Positions 45,309 to 53,585 of a stretch of 64,000 bases of DNA are shown here, piece by piece. The first letter of the stretch is position 1; every line of letters begins with the position of its first letter. Source of the stretch: Eudoraea adriatica DSM 19308 (lineage in GTDB: Bacteria; Bacteroidota; Bacteroidia; Flavobacteriales; Flavobacteriaceae); the NCBI RefSeq assembly GCF_000382125.1, contig NZ_KB907556.1, forward strand, positions 1-64,000. The letters run 5' to 3'. The notes under the pieces were generated by a model. The model saw only the letters and a program-made list of their open reading frames with translations, was not told where the DNA came from and made no database searches. Position numbers and translations under genes: made by a program.

Positions 45309-46739
45309 TTAGTAATTATCTCCTACGGGAGGCGGGCCGGGAGGTATATTTGCCATATAAACCTCATCGCCCTTCCGTTCTTTAAACTCGTTCTTAACTT
45401 TTTCAATTAATTTCTGATCTTCGAAAAGATCAACGGCGGTCATGCTTAACGCTTTGGCAGCATACGTCATGCCTTTGTGGCCAATACTCATCCCGCCACA
45501 TGCCACTACGGCCCATGAATGCCAGGGGGTATCTTTTGGTGCTACAGTAACACTTAAATTTATATTCGGAACATTCCAGCTTACATCGCCAACATCTGTT
45601 GAGCCACCCCCGGGATTTTCTTTGGTCTCTTTCAACGGATTAATTTTGCTATCCATGCCCACCTGAGGTTTTTTCGTAATCTCCTGAATTTTTTTACCAA
45701 AGGCCTGTTCTTCTTCCGAGTAAGTAATGTCACCCAAATATTCTAAATTTTTTTGCATGATCTCTTCCCCGGACCTGTTTACCAGGACTTCATAGATTCC
45801 GGAAATCAGTGAAATCTTATAATCCACATTTGCCATTATTGCCGCACCTTCAGCCATTTTCTGAACTCTTTCGTAAACCGGCAGTACGCCGCTTCGCTTG
45901 GTGTCCCTTACCCGTACCCAAAGTTTGGAATAGTCAGGCACTACATTTACAACCTGGCCACCATCTTGAATATGATAATGAATCCGTACTGTTGGCTTTA
46001 TATGTTCGCGATAATAATTAATTCCTGTTGTATATATTTCCAGGGCGTCGGAAGCACTTCTTCCATTCCAGGGATCAGCAGAAGCGTGTGCCGCCTGACC
46101 AAAAAATTCAACTTTAAAATCAACAAGGGCCAGCGTGCTTTGAGCATCGGCTTCAGTATTGTCTGCCGGATGCCAGCTTAAATTAACGTCTACATCATCC
46201 CATAAACCGTCTCGTACCATCCAAACCTTTCCAAAATATTTTTCTTCAGCAGGGGTTCCGAAAAACTTAATCGTTCCTTTTATTTTACCCTGTTCTATTA
46301 GCTCTTTAACCGCCACAGCGGCTCCAAGACTGGCTGTTCCAAATAAATTATGCCCGCATCCATGTCCGGCAGCTCCTTCATTCAAGGCTTCCTTGGTTGG
46401 TTGTGCCTTTTGAGAAATTCCCGGAAGCGCATCAAATTCGCCTAGAATTCCTATAACGGGCTTACCTGTTCCGTAAGTTGCTATAAAAGCAGTTGGCATT
46501 CCGGAAACCCCTCGTTCCAAAGTAAAGCCATTCTTTTCGGCATAGTCTGACAGGATAACGGAAGATTGAGTTTCATTGAAGGCGGTTTCGGCAAGGCCCC
46601 AGATAGAATCACTAATAGCGATTAACTCTTTGTTGTGTTTTTCTATGGATTGTATAATAGCTTTTTTGTTATTGCTTATTTTTTGAGCTGAGACAAGAGA
46701 GCTCAGAATAAGTAATAATCCAAAGAATAATTTTCTCAT
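45309..46739 (-). CDS. Exported M20 amidohydrolase (AbgB/aminobenzoyl-glutamate hydrolase-like)
   Basis: The chosen start at 46739 gives MRKLFFGLLLILSSLVSAQK, a good signal peptide; the ATG at 46772 would add 11 charged residues before it. The metallopeptidase motifs are ILGEFDALPGIS, GHGCGHNLFGTASLGA and FFGTPAEEKYFGK, and a dimerisation insert follows (KVEFFGQAAHASADPWNGRSA). The end includes GGSTDVGDVSWNVPN. The GHGCGHN and GGSTDVGDVSW blocks are those of the AbgB/M20D group. It probably hydrolyses N-acyl or aminobenzoyl amino acids outside the cytoplasm. Confidence 0.9.
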   Translation of the reverse strand: MRKLFFGLLLILSSLVSAQKISNNKKAIIQSIEKHNKELIAISDSIWGLAETAFNETQSSVILSDYAEKNGFTLERGVSGMPTAFIATYGTGKPVIGILGEFDALPGISQKAQPTKEALNEGAAGHGCGHNLFGTASLGAAVAVKELIEQGKIKGTIKFFGTPAEEKYFGKVWMVRDGLWDDVDVNLSWHPADNTEADAQSTLALVDFKVEFFGQAAHASADPWNGRSASDALEIYTTGINYYREHIKPTVRIHYHIQDGGQVVNVVPDYSKLWVRVRDTKRSGVLPVYERVQKMAEGAAIMANVDYKISLISGIYEVLVNRSGEEIMQKNLEYLGDITYSEEEQAFGKKIQEITKKPQVGMDSKINPLKETKENPGGGSTDVGDVSWNVPNINLSVTVAPKDTPWHSWAVVACGGMSIGHKGMTYAAKALSMTAVDLFEDQKLIEKVKNEFKERKGDEVYMANIPPGPPPVGDNY

Positions 46740-46857
46740 ATTTTTACAGATGTTTTTGGTAAAACCAATCAATTCACTAAAAATACATTTTTTTATTCTG
46801 TCTTGCCTGTTATACAGCTAAAAAGTCAAACTCCAATCAGTAGCAGACTTTCAGGTT

Positions 46858-48168
46858 TCAGCTTAGAGCTTCTTTATATGTTTTGAGGCAGCGCTCACGG
46901 GCCATTTTATGGTCTACCATCATTTGGGGATAGGTCAGTTCCTGCAGATCTGGCACCCATTTATTAATATATTCTTTTTGTTTGTCAAATTTATCTACTT
47001 GCGTAAGCGGATTGAAAATCCTGAAATAGGGGGCGGCATCAACACCACTTCCGGCTGCCCATTGCCAGTTTCCTACATTACTGCTTAATTCAAAGTCCAG
47101 TAGTTTCAAAGCAAAATAGGCTTCACCCCAGCGCCAGTCTATCAACAGGTGTTTACAGAGAAAGCTGGCCACCAGCATTCGCACCCGGTTATGCATAAAT
47201 CCGGTAGAATTTAGTTCCCGCATTCCTGCATCAACAAGAGGGTATCCTGTTTCCCCATTTTTCCACTTTTCAAATTCCCTTTCATTATTTCGCCATGGAA
47301 TCCTGTCATATTTTGGTTTGAAAGCTTTATGCACGGTATGGGGAAAATGCCAAAGAATTTGCATAAAAAATTCACGCCAGATTAATTCATTTAAAAAAGC
47401 TTCAACCCTTGCTTTCAGGGCTTTTTTAACGATTTGTCGAATTGAAACGGTTCCAAATCGCAAATGAGGACCCAGTTTGGAAGTCCCTTTTTCAATGGCC
47501 GGAAAATTTCGGGTTTTATCATATGAATTTATCAACGAAGGAGAAATTTCATAAGGCGAAACCTTTATATCAGACCTTTTGAAGCCTACCTCTTCTAATG
47601 CCGGATTTGGTAAATCAACTTTTTTATATACCCTGTTTAACAGCGATGCGGAGTCATAATCCATAGCCGGATTATCTGTTTGGAACTTTTGTTTCCACTT
47701 CCTCATATAGGGCGTATAAACCACATAGGGTTCACCATTATCCTTAACAACTTCATCCTTTTCAAAGATTACCTGGTCCTTAAAAGATTTGAATTCAATA
47801 TTCGATACTTTTAGATTCTTTGCAATTTCCCTGTCCCTTTTTTGAGCATAGGGCTCATAATCACGATTAGTATAGACAGCCTCAACATCGTATTCAGTGG
47901 TTAGCTTTTTAAAAATCTCGACCGGACTGCCGTAATAGATGCCAATTGAACCCTGGTTGCGTTCTTTCAGCCGTTTTCGCATTTCCTGCAAAGAATCATA
48001 AATAAAAGATACCCTGGCATCATTCTCCGGAAGTGTATGGAGGATTTCAACATCAAAAATAAATATTGGCAGCACCGGATAAGCTGCGTTAAGGGCATTA
48101 TAAAGCCCTGCGTTATCATCCAGCCTTAGGTCTCTTCGAAACCAAAAAATATTTACTTTTTCAGACAT
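46858..48168 (-). CDS. Cryptochrome/deoxyribodipyrimidine photolyase (class I-like)
   Basis: This 436-residue flavoprotein has an N-terminal antenna domain (IFWFRRDLRLDDNAGLYNAL, YYGSPVEIF) and the C-terminal FAD domain: FGTVSIRQI, FLNELIWREFFMQILWHFP, GYPLVDAGMRELNSTGFMHNR and QWAAGSGVDAAPYFRIFNP. This fits CPD photolyase more than plant cryptochrome. It repairs UV pyrimidine dimers using light. Its ATG directly abuts the stop of the SDR gene (48169), so the two are coupled. Confidence 0.92.
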   Translation of the reverse strand: MSEKVNIFWFRRDLRLDDNAGLYNALNAAYPVLPIFIFDVEILHTLPENDARVSFIYDSLQEMRKRLKERNQGSIGIYYGSPVEIFKKLTTEYDVEAVYTNRDYEPYAQKRDREIAKNLKVSNIEFKSFKDQVIFEKDEVVKDNGEPYVVYTPYMRKWKQKFQTDNPAMDYDSASLLNRVYKKVDLPNPALEEVGFKRSDIKVSPYEISPSLINSYDKTRNFPAIEKGTSKLGPHLRFGTVSIRQIVKKALKARVEAFLNELIWREFFMQILWHFPHTVHKAFKPKYDRIPWRNNEREFEKWKNGETGYPLVDAGMRELNSTGFMHNRVRMLVASFLCKHLLIDWRWGEAYFALKLLDFELSSNVGNWQWAAGSGVDAAPYFRIFNPLTQVDKFDKQKEYINKWVPDLQELTYPQMMVDHKMARERCLKTYKEALS

Positions 48169-48861
48169 TTAATTAATATTGAGGGTAGACAACCCCCCGT
48201 CAACCCCAATGACCTGACCCGTAATCCAACCACTTTTATCACTTAATAAAAACTCCGCCATATTAGCAATATCTTCTGGGTTGCCAACCCGTTTGAGTGG
48301 ATGGCGTTCTGCCATACTATCTTTTTTTCTGTCATTATTTAATAAACGAGCCGCCAATGGCGTATCTACAAGAGAGGGCGCAATGACATTTATTCGAACT
48401 TTAGGAGAATATTCTGCCGCAAGCGATTTTACGAAGCCTTCTATAGCGCCTTTGGCCGCCGATACACTCGTATGAAATGGCATGCCTGTGCTTACGGCTA
48501 CAGTGCTAAAAAACACCATACTTGAATTATCTGCCATTCTGCCTATGATGTCTTTAACAACTCTTACCATGCTAAAAAAGTTCAGTTGCATATCTTCCTC
48601 AAAATTAGCCAGGCTAAGCATTTTTAGAGGTTTTAGGTTAATGCTGCCCGGACAATATACAAACCCGTGAATTTCTTCCGGAAGTAGTGAAAGATCCAGG
48701 GAGTCGGTTAATGCGTCGAATGGAATATGTTTTACGTTATAGCCTTCTAAACCTTCCGTACTTCTTGAGGCCACATATATTGTACAGCTTTCCCGTAGCT
48801 GTTTTACTATGGATAAACCTATACCATAAGAACCTCCTATCAATACTATATTTCTTTTCAT
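48169..48861 (-). CDS. Short-chain dehydrogenase/reductase-like protein lacking the catalytic Tyr
   Basis: This 230-residue Rossmann protein has VLIGGSYGIGLSIVKQL with the dinucleotide loop, YCPGSINLKPL, Ser119 in FFSTVAVS and Lys137 in SAAKGAIEGFVKSL. Four residues before Lys137, where SDR enzymes have Tyr, is Val133 (HTSVSAAK). The rest (APSLVDTPLAARLL, GWITGQVIGVDGG) is ordinary SDR. It may still bind NAD(P) but ordinary oxidoreduction is doubtful. It lies between the photolyase and SRPBCC genes with 2-base spacing. Confidence 0.88.
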   Translation of the reverse strand: MKRNIVLIGGSYGIGLSIVKQLRESCTIYVASRSTEGLEGYNVKHIPFDALTDSLDLSLLPEEIHGFVYCPGSINLKPLKMLSLANFEEDMQLNFFSMVRVVKDIIGRMADNSSMVFFSTVAVSTGMPFHTSVSAAKGAIEGFVKSLAAEYSPKVRINVIAPSLVDTPLAARLLNNDRKKDSMAERHPLKRVGNPEDIANMAEFLLSDKSGWITGQVIGVDGGLSTLNIN

Positions 48862-48863
48862 TT

Positions 48864-49361
48864 TTAAATAGATTTCATACTTAATTCATTAGTGGAGTCC
48901 TTCATACTTCCGAAGAGTTCCTCCAGCTTTTTTTCCCGGTAGGCAAATATTTTTTTCAGTTGTTTTTTAACCAGAATGGGATGGGTAAGTTGACCTAAAA
49001 TTCCAAATGGGAGTTTATAATCAATAACATCTTCCATTTCCACTCCGCCGGGAACAGGTTTAATAAAGTGCTTATGATGCCATAGCGCATAGGGGCCAAA
49101 CCTTTGCTCGTCTACAAAATATTCACCTTCCTTTACATGGGTAATTTCGGTAACCCATTTGGTCGTTATTCCGGCAAAGGGGGAAACCTTATACTGGATA
49201 ATCTGACCGGGAAACATCTCCCTGTCGGCTCCGTTTAAAATATGAAAACCCATGTGTTCCGGCGTGATGACTTTTAAATTTGCGGGATTTGATAAAAAAG
49301 CCCACGCTACTTGTGGTGTTATAGGTAAGTTTTGTCGGGAATGCAGCTGATATAATTTCAT
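48864..49361 (-). CDS. SRPBCC ligand-binding protein (cyclase/YfbH-like)
   Basis: The chosen ATG at 49361 (MKLYQLHSRQNLPITPQVAWAFLSNP, 165 residues) starts right at the conserved N-terminal strand; the frame continues upstream to 49424 with 21 unconserved AT-rich codons. The helix-grip domain contains PFAGITTKWVTEITHVKEGEYFVDEQRFGPYALWHHKHF and MEDVIDYKLPFGILGQLTHP. Similar proteins occur next to photolyase genes in light-responsive clusters. It is cytoplasmic and of unknown ligand. Confidence 0.85.
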   Translation of the reverse strand: MKLYQLHSRQNLPITPQVAWAFLSNPANLKVITPEHMGFHILNGADREMFPGQIIQYKVSPFAGITTKWVTEITHVKEGEYFVDEQRFGPYALWHHKHFIKPVPGGVEMEDVIDYKLPFGILGQLTHPILVKKQLKKIFAYREKKLEELFGSMKDSTNELSMKSI

Positions 49362-49555
49362 TAAACTGTTTTTTACAAAATTAGACTCATTATTGTTTAA
49401 TAAAAAATTAAAAGTGTTAAACAAATAGTAAAAATACCCTGATTTGTCTGAAAATAATTTGGCAGGATGATTACCGATTATGGTGCAATAGGTCTTGTTA
49501 TCGGGTAATTTTCCATTCAGTGCCTGATTTTTGTATATTTCAGGAGCTTTGTGTT

Positions 49556-50713
49556 ATGATTTTCAGGTTACTTATTTTAAGTATTCTTTTCCCTGTCGCT
49601 TTCTTAAATGCCCAGGCGAGTGCTTCTATTGTAGGGACTTTACCGGAAGATGTTCCGGAATCTTCCGGGCTTATCTATTATAAGAACAGGCTTATAACCC
49701 ATAATGATTCGGGAAATTCGCCCCGATTGTATGAACTGGATACCTTAAGCTCGCAGATCATCCGGATAATCACCATAAACAATGCTTCAAATATTGATTG
49801 GGAAGACATAACACAGGATGACGCCTATATTTATATTGGTGATTTCGGAAACAATAGCGGAAACAGGCAGGACCTCCGTATTTACAGGATAAAAAAGTCT
49901 GAGTATGATGCCTTTGGTAGTATAGATCCGGAAATAATAAATTTTTCATATGAGGATCAAACAGATTTTTCGGAGATACCGAATTCTGATTGGGATGCGG
50001 AAGCCCTTGTTGATTTTGATGATCAATTGCTAATCTTTACAAAACAATGGCAAACAAACGGCTCAGTTGTTTATTCAATTCCTAAGGTTCCAGGATCTTA
50101 TTCGGCCAAAAATATGGGCTTTTATGATGTCTCCGGACTGGTTACGGGAGCTACATATAATAAATCTTCAAATGTCCTGATGTTACTGGGGTATTCAACA
50201 CAGTTACAGCCTTTTGTTGTTCGGATAGATGAACCTTCTGCCAGTTTAATCTTTAATGGAACAGAAGAAAAGTTGGATTTGGGAATTGGATTTTCACAGG
50301 TAGAAGGAATTACCTATTCAGATTCCAATACTTATTTTATCTCCTCTGAACGTTACCAAAACAATTTTCCTTCCATAACACTTGCTCCCCAACTTTATAG
50401 ATTTTATGACAAGGATGCCTCTCAGGAAAATGAAGAATTGCCAATAGAAATTCCATCAGATGATGGCAAAGCCGATAATGAACTAATAATTTACAGATCC
50501 ATTGGATCTAAAGAGCTTCAGTACGATCTAAATTCTAATGCGCCATTGTTTGGACGGGCCATCTTTGATATTACAGGGAAAAGGGTACGGCACACTCCGG
50601 GCAATTTAATTGAAAATAACAGCATAGATCTATCCGGACTGGAAAGTGCGGTATATTACTTAACTTTTTATCTGCAAGGGGTGACAATAACGAAACCGTT
50701 TATCCTGGAATAA
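49556..50713 (+). CDS. Secreted protein with T9SS type A sorting-like tail
   Basis: The start at 49556 gives the signal peptide MIFRLLILSILFPVAFLNAQ; the ATG at 49520 would put 12 residues ahead of it. The 385-residue product has propeller-like sequence (ESSGLIYYKNRLITHNDSGN, IGDFGNNSGNRQDLRIYRI, DWDAEALVDFDDQLLIFTKQW) without visible catalytic motif. The last 80 residues contain a proline spacer and then FDITGKRVRHTPGNL...VYYLTFYLQGVTITKPFILE, resembling the type IX secretion sorting domain. It is probably exported through the outer membrane. Confidence 0.82.
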   Translation: MIFRLLILSILFPVAFLNAQASASIVGTLPEDVPESSGLIYYKNRLITHNDSGNSPRLYELDTLSSQIIRIITINNASNIDWEDITQDDAYIYIGDFGNNSGNRQDLRIYRIKKSEYDAFGSIDPEIINFSYEDQTDFSEIPNSDWDAEALVDFDDQLLIFTKQWQTNGSVVYSIPKVPGSYSAKNMGFYDVSGLVTGATYNKSSNVLMLLGYSTQLQPFVVRIDEPSASLIFNGTEEKLDLGIGFSQVEGITYSDSNTYFISSERYQNNFPSITLAPQLYRFYDKDASQENEELPIEIPSDDGKADNELIIYRSIGSKELQYDLNSNAPLFGRAIFDITGKRVRHTPGNLIENNSIDLSGLESAVYYLTFYLQGVTITKPFILE

Positions 50714-50770
50714 TAATTACAATTCCCATTATTTAAGGATTTGTTAACAAGTGTAATACACCATTATATT

Positions 50771-50778
50771 TAGATTTG
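50771..50778 (+). promoter_or_regulatory. Probable -7 box of the DUF2911 gene
   Basis: TAGATTTG fits TAnnTTTG and lies 26 bases before the start codon at 50804. No TTG is placed at the correct distance upstream, so the call rests on the -7 box alone. Confidence 0.4.
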
Positions 50779-50803
50779 TCAGAACTATAAAACCTAAATA
50801 ATA

Positions 50804-51646
50804 ATGAAAAAACTAGCACTATTAATTTGTGTTGTTATGGGGTCCGTTTCTTTGAATGGACAGATAACAACCCCAGCGCCCAGTCCGTCCGCAAAAATTA
50901 TGCAGACCGTTGGGTTAACTGATGTAACTGTAGAGTACTCAAGACCTTCTATGCGCGGAAGAACTATTTTTGGAGATCTTGTTCCTTATGATAAATTATG
51001 GAGGACAGGGGCTAACCAAAATTCAATGATAACTTTTGGAGATGATGTTACTATTGCCGGCCAGAAAGTAAAAGCCGGCTCTTATGCAGTATTTACTAAA
51101 CCGGGACAGACTTCCTGGGAAGTAATTTTCTATGCAGACACCAATAACTGGGGTACTCCTCAGAACTGGGATGATTCTAAAGTAGCGGCAAAGACCACCG
51201 TTGAGGTATATACTATGCCGATGGATGTAGAATCCTTTACCATGAGCATTGATGCCTTGCACAATAACGGGGCTACTCTTGGGATAATATGGGAAAAAGT
51301 TTATGTTGGTGTTGCTTTTGAAGTACCAACAGCGGAAAAGGCAGTAAAGAGTATTGAAAGTGTCATGAACGGGCCATCAGCTAATGATTATTTTGCGGCT
51401 GCATCTTATTATCATGAAGAAGGCAAAGACCTTACTAAAGCCAAGGAATGGATAGATAAAGCGGTTTCCATGAATGATAAGGCTTTTTGGATGATGAGAA
51501 GACAATCTCTTATTTATGCTAAAATGGGTGATACCAAAGGGGCTATTGAAGCTGCCAAAAAATCTATGGCAGTAGCGGAAGCTGCAGGCAATGCCGATTA
51601 CGTTAAAATGAATAAAGACTCGCTGAAAGAGTGGGGAGCATTATAA
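50804..51646 (+). CDS. DUF2911 family exported protein
   Basis: This 280-residue protein has a signal peptide (residues 1-19) and the DUF2911 pattern: QTVGLTDVTVEYSRPSMRGRTIFGDLVPYDKLWRTGANQN, a central ITFGDDVTIAGQKVKAGSYAVFT, and WEVIFYADTNNWGTPQNWDD. The C-terminal third is helical with TPR-like repeats (ASYYHEEGKDLTKAKEWIDKAV; YAKMGDTKGAIEAAKKSM). It is frequent in Bacteroidota and of unknown function. A likely promoter and terminator flank it, so it is monocistronic. Confidence 0.88.
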   Translation: MKKLALLICVVMGSVSLNGQITTPAPSPSAKIMQTVGLTDVTVEYSRPSMRGRTIFGDLVPYDKLWRTGANQNSMITFGDDVTIAGQKVKAGSYAVFTKPGQTSWEVIFYADTNNWGTPQNWDDSKVAAKTTVEVYTMPMDVESFTMSIDALHNNGATLGIIWEKVYVGVAFEVPTAEKAVKSIESVMNGPSANDYFAAASYYHEEGKDLTKAKEWIDKAVSMNDKAFWMMRRQSLIYAKMGDTKGAIEAAKKSMAVAEAAGNADYVKMNKDSLKEWGAL

Positions 51647-51667
51647 TATTTCCAAAATTATAATTTT

Positions 51668-51706
51668 TTAAAAACCCTGACCTTCTATAGGTTGGGGTTT
51701 TTTTCT
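51668..51706. terminator. Bidirectional terminator
   Basis: AAAACCC-TG-ACC / GGT-TG-GGGTTTT (51671-51682 with 51690-51701) forms a stem with a small internal mismatch and a seven-base loop. A T-rich run follows on the plus side and an A/T run on the minus side. It lies between the convergent DUF2911 and symporter genes. Confidence 0.7.
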
Positions 51707-51769
51707 TTCCCCCTCAGATAGTATAATTGGAGTACCATCTTCGCGTGTTAAAATAGTTGTGATAACAGC

Positions 51770-53479
51770 TTAATCTCCTTTTATAGGAGGAGTTTTGTGG
51801 AGCCTGTCAAATGATTCGAGCACCAGCGCCAGCAGTATTACCACTGCGCAACCAAACGCATTTAACCACAAATAGGACATCCAATCCAAATACCAAACAA
51901 GGATTACAGCAACCTGCGTAATAATTGCAGCAATAAAAACAGCATTGCCTTTTACAAAACGGAAAAAGAAGGCCAGTAAAAAGATCCCTAAAACATTTCC
52001 ATAGAAAATGGAGCCAATGATATTTACCAACTGTATTAAATTATCAAACAGGTTTGCTACACAGGCTATAATAATGGCTATGATTCCCCATAACAAGGTA
52101 AATAACTTGGATATTTTGACATAATGCCCGGGCGAAAATTCATTCTTTCTATTCCTTTTATAAAGGTCCAGAGCAGTAATTGTACCAAGCGCATTTAATT
52201 CTGAGGCGGTCGAAGACATAGCTGCCGATAGAATAACAGCCAATAAAAGACCTATTAAGCCTTTTGGCAGATAATTTAAGATAAAATGGATGAAGACGTA
52301 ATCTTTATCGTTCGTCTCAACCAGGTCATCTGCCTTTTTGATCATCGCTTTTGCTGCTTCCCTGTTGTTTTTTTCCTTTTCAATAATTAAGAGCATGTCG
52401 TTTTGCGCGGCAGCGGTAGCATACGGATCGTCCAAATCCAAAGCTGCAGAAAACTGATCCTGGGCAATTTTCTTTTCAATTTCCAAATTCTTATGACCTT
52501 CTTCCAATATTTTATAATCTTCTGCGTGGGAGGATTGCAGAATCGCATTGGTTGCCGCAGGATTAAAATTTAACGGTGATGGATTATACTGATAAAACAC
52601 AAATACCATAACGCCAACGAGGAGTATGAAAAATTGCATGGGTATTTTAAGGATTCCATTAAAAATAAGGCCTAACTGACTTTCCCGGACAGATTTACCA
52701 GAAAGATAGCGTTGAACCTGACTTTGATCCGTCCCGAAATAGGCAAGGGCGAGAAACATTCCTCCGGTAATACCACTCCAGAAGGTATACCTGCTTTGCG
52801 TATTCAGACTGAAATCAAGGATATTAAGCTTATCACTGGCCCCGGCAATTTTAAGGGCTTTGGTAAATGTGATATCTGCCGGCAAATAACCCAGAATGAA
52901 AAAGAACGCTATAAACATCCCGGTCATAATAACAAACATCTGTTGTTTCTGAGTAACACTTACGGCATTGGTGCCACCCGAAACGGTATAAATAATTACT
53001 AAGGAGCCAATAATTATGTTTAGGGTTTTCAAATCCCAACCAAGCACTGCAGAGAGTATTATAGATGGCGCAAAAATGGTAATACCAGCCGCAAGGCCAC
53101 GTTGAATTAAAAATAAAACAGCCGCAAGGGAACGGGTTTTAAGATCGAACCTTCTTTCGAGAAATTCATAGGCCGTATAAACTTTTAGTTTATGATAAAG
53201 CGGGATAAATACAATGCAAATGATTATCATGGCCAATGGAAGGCCAAAGTAGAATTGAACAAAACCCATTCCATCGTGAAACGCCTGACCCGGAGTGGAG
53301 AGAAAAGTTATTGCACTGGCCTGGGTAGCCATGACGGAAAGTCCAATCGTCCACCATTTGGCCTTATTACCTCCAAGCACATAATCACTTACATCTTTAT
53401 TTCCTCTTGTTTTCCATACTCCGTAAGCCACTATAAATAATAGGGTTCCACCAAGAATTATCCAGTCAAGTTTCCCCAT
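51770..53479 (-). CDS. Sodium:solute symporter (SSS family)
   Basis: This 569-residue transporter has about 13 helices of the LeuT fold. Early motifs are VSDYVLGGNKAKWWTIGLSVMATQASAITFLSTPGQAF and the second-helix region FYFGLPLAMIII; the later GMFLALAYFGTDQSQVQRYLSG region is typical of SSS proteins. A long soluble loop (about residues 315-395, rich in K, E and D) is inserted between late helices. The solute cannot be stated; a sugar or acid is possible given the PIG-L neighbour. Its start is one base after the stop of a 34-aa membrane peptide gene. Confidence 0.9.
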   Translation of the reverse strand: MGKLDWIILGGTLLFIVAYGVWKTRGNKDVSDYVLGGNKAKWWTIGLSVMATQASAITFLSTPGQAFHDGMGFVQFYFGLPLAMIIICIVFIPLYHKLKVYTAYEFLERRFDLKTRSLAAVLFLIQRGLAAGITIFAPSIILSAVLGWDLKTLNIIIGSLVIIYTVSGGTNAVSVTQKQQMFVIMTGMFIAFFFILGYLPADITFTKALKIAGASDKLNILDFSLNTQSRYTFWSGITGGMFLALAYFGTDQSQVQRYLSGKSVRESQLGLIFNGILKIPMQFFILLVGVMVFVFYQYNPSPLNFNPAATNAILQSSHAEDYKILEEGHKNLEIEKKIAQDQFSAALDLDDPYATAAAQNDMLLIIEKEKNNREAAKAMIKKADDLVETNDKDYVFIHFILNYLPKGLIGLLLAVILSAAMSSTASELNALGTITALDLYKRNRKNEFSPGHYVKISKLFTLLWGIIAIIIACVANLFDNLIQLVNIIGSIFYGNVLGIFLLAFFFRFVKGNAVFIAAIITQVAVILVWYLDWMSYLWLNAFGCAVVILLALVLESFDRLHKTPPIKGD

Positions 53480-53480
53480 A

Positions 53481-53585
53481 TTAGCTGTATATGGTCATTA
53501 CAAAGTAAAATATAATAATGTAGATAGTGTTGAGCACCAACACCATGGTATATTCCTTTTTCCAGTTTAGTTTTTCCGGTATCAT
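53481..53585 (-). CDS. 34-aa single-helix membrane peptide coupled to PIG-L and symporter
   Basis: This small gene encodes a 34-residue peptide. A soluble start (MIPEKLNWKKEYT) is followed by one hydrophobic helix (MVLVLNTIYIIIFYFVMTIY) and a stop. Its ATG overlaps the PIG-L stop in the sequence ATGA, and its TAA is one base from the symporter ATG. Coupling on both sides supports translation. The N-in polar segment with the KKE charge pattern followed by a helix suits a small accessory subunit of a transporter. I recognise no family. Confidence 0.68.
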   Translation of the reverse strand: MIPEKLNWKKEYTMVLVLNTIYIIIFYFVMTIYS

